In this document: piece by piece, positions 61,329 to 64,000 of the stretch
How the letters are laid out: each line of letters starts with the position of its first letter
How positions within the stretch are numbered: the first letter of the stretch is position 1
Source of the DNA: JAHIVN01 sp018816645
GTDB taxonomy: Bacteria > Patescibacteriota > Dojkabacteria > JAHIVN01
NCBI GenBank assembly: GCA_043816305.1
Contig: JBDRHZ010000023.1
Location: forward strand, 1 to 64,000
DNA: 64,000 nucleotides
Direction of reading: 5' to 3'
Notes under the pieces: generated by a model
What the model was told of the DNA's origin: nothing
The model's input: only the letters and a program-made list of their open reading frames with translations
Database searches by the model: none
Position numbers and translations under genes: made by a program

Positions 61329-61869
61329 TTATCAGTTTTCTCAGCAAATCGAGGCCCCTATAAAACTGCATTTTCACGGAGGCTTCAGACTTATCGAGAA
61401 GCTGTCCAATCTCGCCAAAGGTTAAGTCCTCTGTAAACCTAAGCGTAAATAAATGATTAAGTTCTTCGGGAAGATCTTTTGCAATTTCGTTGATCTGGTT
61501 TATTAAATCTTCTCTCGATAACTCATCGGTGATATCAACGCCTTCTTCTGCGGGCTGGACTACCATTGAGTCAAAGGAAATGTTTCGTTCCTTTCTACTT
61601 CTATAATAGTCAACTATCAGATTGTGGGCTATTGTGTAGAGCCATACTACAAAAGGCTTGCTCTGATACTGATAGTTGTCAAACTTCTCTATTGCCTTTA
61701 CAAAAGTTTCGCTAGTTATGTCTTCAGCTAAATCCCTATTTTTCCCTACTCTACTATAACAGTATCGAAAAACAGCCTTCAGATATTTCCTATACAGAAG
61801 TTTAAAATTCGAAAGATCAGTCTTGGCAGCTTTGATCAATTCTTTGTCGCTTATTTGACTGTTTGTCAC
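61312..61869 (-). CDS. ECF-type RNA polymerase sigma factor
   Basis: 185 residues from a GTG at 61869. Region 2 is YRKYLKAVFRYCYSRVGKNRDLAEDITSETFVKAIEKFDNY...PFVVWLYTIAHNLIVDYYRSRK; region 4 is LPEELNHLFTLRFTEDLTFGEIGQLLDKSEASVKMQFYRGLDLLRK, with the HTH. A TTG 20 codons upstream is in frame. However, a -10-like TATATT (61878-61883) is 8 nt before the GTG, and the sequence upstream does not look like sigma, so the GTG is preferred. It is followed by the PEGA-domain gene, its presumed membrane regulator. Confidence 0.9.
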   Translation of the reverse strand: MTNSQISDKELIKAAKTDLSNFKLLYRKYLKAVFRYCYSRVGKNRDLAEDITSETFVKAIEKFDNYQYQSKPFVVWLYTIAHNLIVDYYRSRKERNISFDSMVVQPAEEGVDITDELSREDLINQINEIAKDLPEELNHLFTLRFTEDLTFGEIGQLLDKSEASVKMQFYRGLDLLRKLITERKE

Positions 61870-62070
61870 ATAGAGAGAATATAATGCTGGTATTTTAATA
61901 CTATTCAGGGAATTTGTTAATAGCTGCAAATAAATTTAAGGCGCAGGCATTAAAAATACCTTTTTAGTTAAATCAATTGTGCAGTCCGCATTGCTACTTC
62001 ACTAGACATTAGAAAGGTTAAGTAGTTTATGCTGGCCTTTTTATATTCATATAATTGAGTTTATAAGTAA

Positions 62071-62096
62071 TATCTTTCTTTTTCAAAAGAAAGATA
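62071..62096. repeat. Perfect AT-rich hairpin in intergenic region
   Basis: TATCTTTCTTTT (62071-62082) and AAAAGAAAGATA (62085-62096) form a 12-bp inverted repeat in the 303-nt gap between the sigma and DUF3048 genes. It could terminate an upstream transcript in either direction. The rest of the gap shows only a promoter at its right end. Confidence 0.5.
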
Positions 62097-62197
62097 AGTC
62101 TCAAATACTACGAAACAAAGCATTAACCCATCTCAATTACTAGTTAAAATGAATATGCGTTGGGAATTCTAATTTAACTAAGTATACAACATATCGA

Positions 62198-62226
62198 TTA
62201 ACAAATCGTTCTGATAATGCTATGAT
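62198..62226 (+). promoter_or_regulatory. Consensus-like sigma70 promoter, +1 at the start codon of DUF3048 gene
   Basis: TTAACA (62198-62203), a 17-nt spacer ending TGC (an extended -10), then TATGAT (62221-62226) and 6 nt before the ATG at 62233. It predicts leaderless transcription and is the best promoter match in the window. Confidence 0.7.
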
Positions 62227-62232
62227 AATCTC

Positions 62233-63432
62233 ATGATCGATGACATTGGTGCGTATCCACAGGAGAAATCTACTGTCCAAGTCAGAAAAAGTAAAACCAA
62301 GACTCTCACAAAGGTATTTGCTCTCTTTGCCTATGCCCTGCTCTTCTTGGATATCGGCATTGTTATCGGATTTCAACTTGCCCCTCGAAAAGTTGCTGTT
62401 GAACCGGAGCCAGAGATAGCAGAGCAGCTGCCTGATACCGGAGAGGAGTTTCCCTATCTTTCGGATGAGCCTATCAGGTCCCCTCTTAACGGTGAAATAA
62501 TCGAAGAGGGAGATTATGAAAAAAATATTCACAATATTCCGCATGCAGTCATAATCTCAAATAATGAATCCGCAAGAGACGAACAGTATGGATTAAACTA
62601 TGCCGATATCGTGTATGAGGCCGAAACAGAAAGCGGCATTACCCGGTTTATGGCTATATACTGGACCAATCAGGATAGCTACATTATCAAGCCTGTCCGA
62701 AGCGTAAGGAAATACTTTCTAGAATGGGCAAATGAATACGGAAATATCCCGGTGACTTTCTCCGGATTTGCTCAAACGATAAATCCGGAAACTGACTCCT
62801 GGGGTTATTATAAAACAAACAGCATTCGGACAACTTACTACGATTGGCCATTTACCTGGGACGAAGATTGCCTCAAAACTCATCCAAGCATGCACTGTAA
62901 ATCAGTAGCACCTGCAACTCTTTATACACTTTTTGATCAGAAGGGCTGGAGCTTTGAGTCTTGGGAGGGATTCCTGAATAAGAATGAGTGGAAATTTGAC
63001 GATGCAAAAACTAACCCCAAATCTTATAAGCAGGCCAGCGAAGTGACTTACAGCTTTACCTCATACAATGACTGGAGCAGTCATTGGGTCTACTCAAAGA
63101 AAGACAACTCTTACAGGAAATACGACCCCGACAATTCACACCTTGACATGAATAATAAAAAGGTGATAAAGGCAAAGACATTAATCTTACAGCGGATTGA
63201 GCGCAAATATACGGGTGATGATAAAGGAAGAGTCGTCTATCATACTGTGGGTGAGGGAGATGCCTACATTCTAAGAGATGGATTAAAAATTCCAGCAACC
63301 TGGAAAAAAGAATGCAGTCAGTGCAGAACCCGCTGGCTTTCACGTGAAACCGTCGGACAGGAAATATCCTTGAGTCCTGGGCTTATTTGGGTTGCAGCAA
63401 TTCCCTCCGACAAAGAAATTACCTTTAAATAA
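62233..63432 (+). CDS. DUF3048-domain (YerB-like) membrane-anchored protein
   Basis: A 399-residue protein. A cytoplasmic start is followed by one TM (about 26-47) and an external domain. PHAVIISNNESARDEQYGLNYADIVYEAETESGITRFMAIY and PVRSVRKYFLEWANEYGNIPVTFSGF match the DUF3048/YerB family pattern (AxVIxNxxxARPQxGLxxADIVYE...TRFxAxF...GPVRSxR). Its function in bacteria is unknown (envelope-linked in Bacillus). LPDTG at about 65-69 is not a sorting signal because no C-terminal TM follows it. A leaderless-type promoter precedes the ATG; the next gene is RodZ-like. Confidence 0.88.
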   Translation: MIDDIGAYPQEKSTVQVRKSKTKTLTKVFALFAYALLFLDIGIVIGFQLAPRKVAVEPEPEIAEQLPDTGEEFPYLSDEPIRSPLNGEIIEEGDYEKNIHNIPHAVIISNNESARDEQYGLNYADIVYEAETESGITRFMAIYWTNQDSYIIKPVRSVRKYFLEWANEYGNIPVTFSGFAQTINPETDSWGYYKTNSIRTTYYDWPFTWDEDCLKTHPSMHCKSVAPATLYTLFDQKGWSFESWEGFLNKNEWKFDDAKTNPKSYKQASEVTYSFTSYNDWSSHWVYSKKDNSYRKYDPDNSHLDMNNKKVIKAKTLILQRIERKYTGDDKGRVVYHTVGEGDAYILRDGLKIPATWKKECSQCRTRWLSRETVGQEISLSPGLIWVAAIPSDKEITFK

Positions 63433-63525
63433 ATTGCCGAAAGACATGCTGCTTCCTGCTTTACTGAAGAGACTATTCTGCTATAATTACAGCAAAGTTC
63501 GTTGAACATTTTACCATCTTTATTT

Positions 63526-64000
63526 ATGATTAAACTAGGAGAGCTTTTAAAATCTAAAAGAGAGGGCAGGGGATTAACAGTCTCTCAAGCAAGCGAAAAC
63601 ACGAAAATCCCAGAAGAATTGATATCTGCCCTTGAGAACGGGGAATATGAACTTTTCTCATCCGAAGTATACCTGAAGGGTTTTATCAAGAACTATTCTA
63701 AGTTTCTCGGAATAGAGACTCTGAAAGCTTTGGCTATATACCGTAGGGAACAAAGAGATTTTAAAGAAGATTCACTCAAAGATTCACAGAGACCAATCAA
63801 GCAGCCGAGAGCCTTTATCACGCCAGGAAGGATAGTACTTATGATTACTCTTTTGATACTAGTCTCTGTTGTATCTTTTGTAGCTGTTCAGGTAAATAAG
63901 CTAGTTCAGCCGCCGAGCCTTGAACTAACTTCTCCTCTTGTAGCAAATTCACCTTCCGAGCTTTATCTAGAAGTCGACACTGATTCTATTTCACTGATGG
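63526..64000 (+). CDS. RodZ-like HTH membrane protein, cut by window edge
   Basis: 158 residues are visible to the right edge. The N-terminal cro/C1-type HTH (HTH_25) reads MIKLGELLKSKREGRGLTVSQASENTKIPEELISALENGEYELFSSEVYLKGFIKNYSKFLGI. A basic linker (about 75-102) and one TM (about 103-122) follow, then the start of an external domain. This is the RodZ layout: a cytoskeletal protein linking MreB to the cell envelope. TATAAT (63482-63487) lies about 38 nt upstream of the ATG. The C-terminus is missing. Confidence 0.8.
   Translation, partial: MIKLGELLKSKREGRGLTVSQASENTKIPEELISALENGEYELFSSEVYLKGFIKNYSKFLGIETLKALAIYRREQRDFKEDSLKDSQRPIKQPRAFITPGRIVLMITLLILVSVVSFVAVQVNKLVQPPSLELTSPLVANSPSELYLEVDTDSISLM

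Noticed and set aside
62425..62439. LPDTG in the DUF3048 protein as a sortase signal
   Set aside because: It follows the TM near the N-terminus and has no downstream hydrophobic segment or basic tail, so it is a chance match.
1..64000. UGA recoding as in Gracilibacteria/SR1
   Set aside because: TGA terminates several well-delimited genes (ruvX, sigma factor) and conserved Gly positions use GGN codons.

Overview
The window is bacterial, AT-rich and uses the standard code: TGA terminates genes such as ruvX and the sigma factor, and Trp is always TGG. It looks like a Candidate Phyla Radiation (Patescibacteria) genome, probably on the Microgenomates/Dojkabacteria side. Four things point that way: compact genes, an IF-2 with no N-terminal extension, secreted proteins with a TM anchor followed by motifs such as QELRSSAA or SLDIRxxA, and short GC-rich palindromes scattered through and between genes. 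The lineage is inference; no rRNA is present.

Layout. 1-4.4 kb: edge of an IS1595-like transposase, an Amidase_3 protein, a HTH-Nudix protein, an unexplained 770-nt gap and RNase Y. 4.5-7.1 kb: a CDP-archaeol-synthase-like protein next to a CDP-alcohol phosphatidyltransferase, a HEPN/nucleotidyltransferase pair and a HTH-nucleotidyltransferase regulator. 7.1-14.6 kb (minus strand): recA, a degenerate PGRP/SH3 protein, holA, murJ and pnp. 15-17 kb: ruvX, mltG and a small LPVTG protein. 17.2-22.6 kb: tRNA-Lys, a broken tRNA-like copy, tRNA-Asn, acetyltransferases, an IMPase, a DUF1003 protein and a HTH-CYTH fusion. 22.7-35.3 kb: accessory genes, including a muramidase-like protein with a lectin-type propeller, a 5'-nucleotidase, an EamA transporter, a histone-like basic peptide, a C45 acyltransferase, cutA, an SDR, a decayed IS481-type transposase and an ASCH protein. 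35.3-48.3 kb: mnmA carrying an in-frame palindromic insertion, a repeat-rich surface protein, a transglutaminase, infB, a degenerate DHH protein and ftsK. 57.4-64 kb: a DUF2330 protein, a PEGA-domain putative anti-sigma factor with its ECF sigma factor, a DUF3048 protein and a truncated RodZ-like gene.

The standout is 48.4-56.3 kb. Three consecutive secreted proteins (two beta-helix proteins and one C25-type cysteine peptidase) end in nearly identical dockerin-like double repeats. Immediately downstream are three consecutive membrane-anchored proteins with one cohesin-like domain each, two of them ending in LPNTG or LPQTG sorting signals. This reads as a self-contained cohesin-dockerin surface-display system in a minimal-genome bacterium: one cohesin per anchor, no scaffoldin, and enzymes that do not look like cellulases.

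Many genes have a sigma70-type -10 box only 5-11 nt before the start codon. In at least three the spacing is exactly 6 nt, which implies leaderless mRNAs, and I used this to choose several starts. No CRISPR array, rRNA, sortase or complete mobile element was found.
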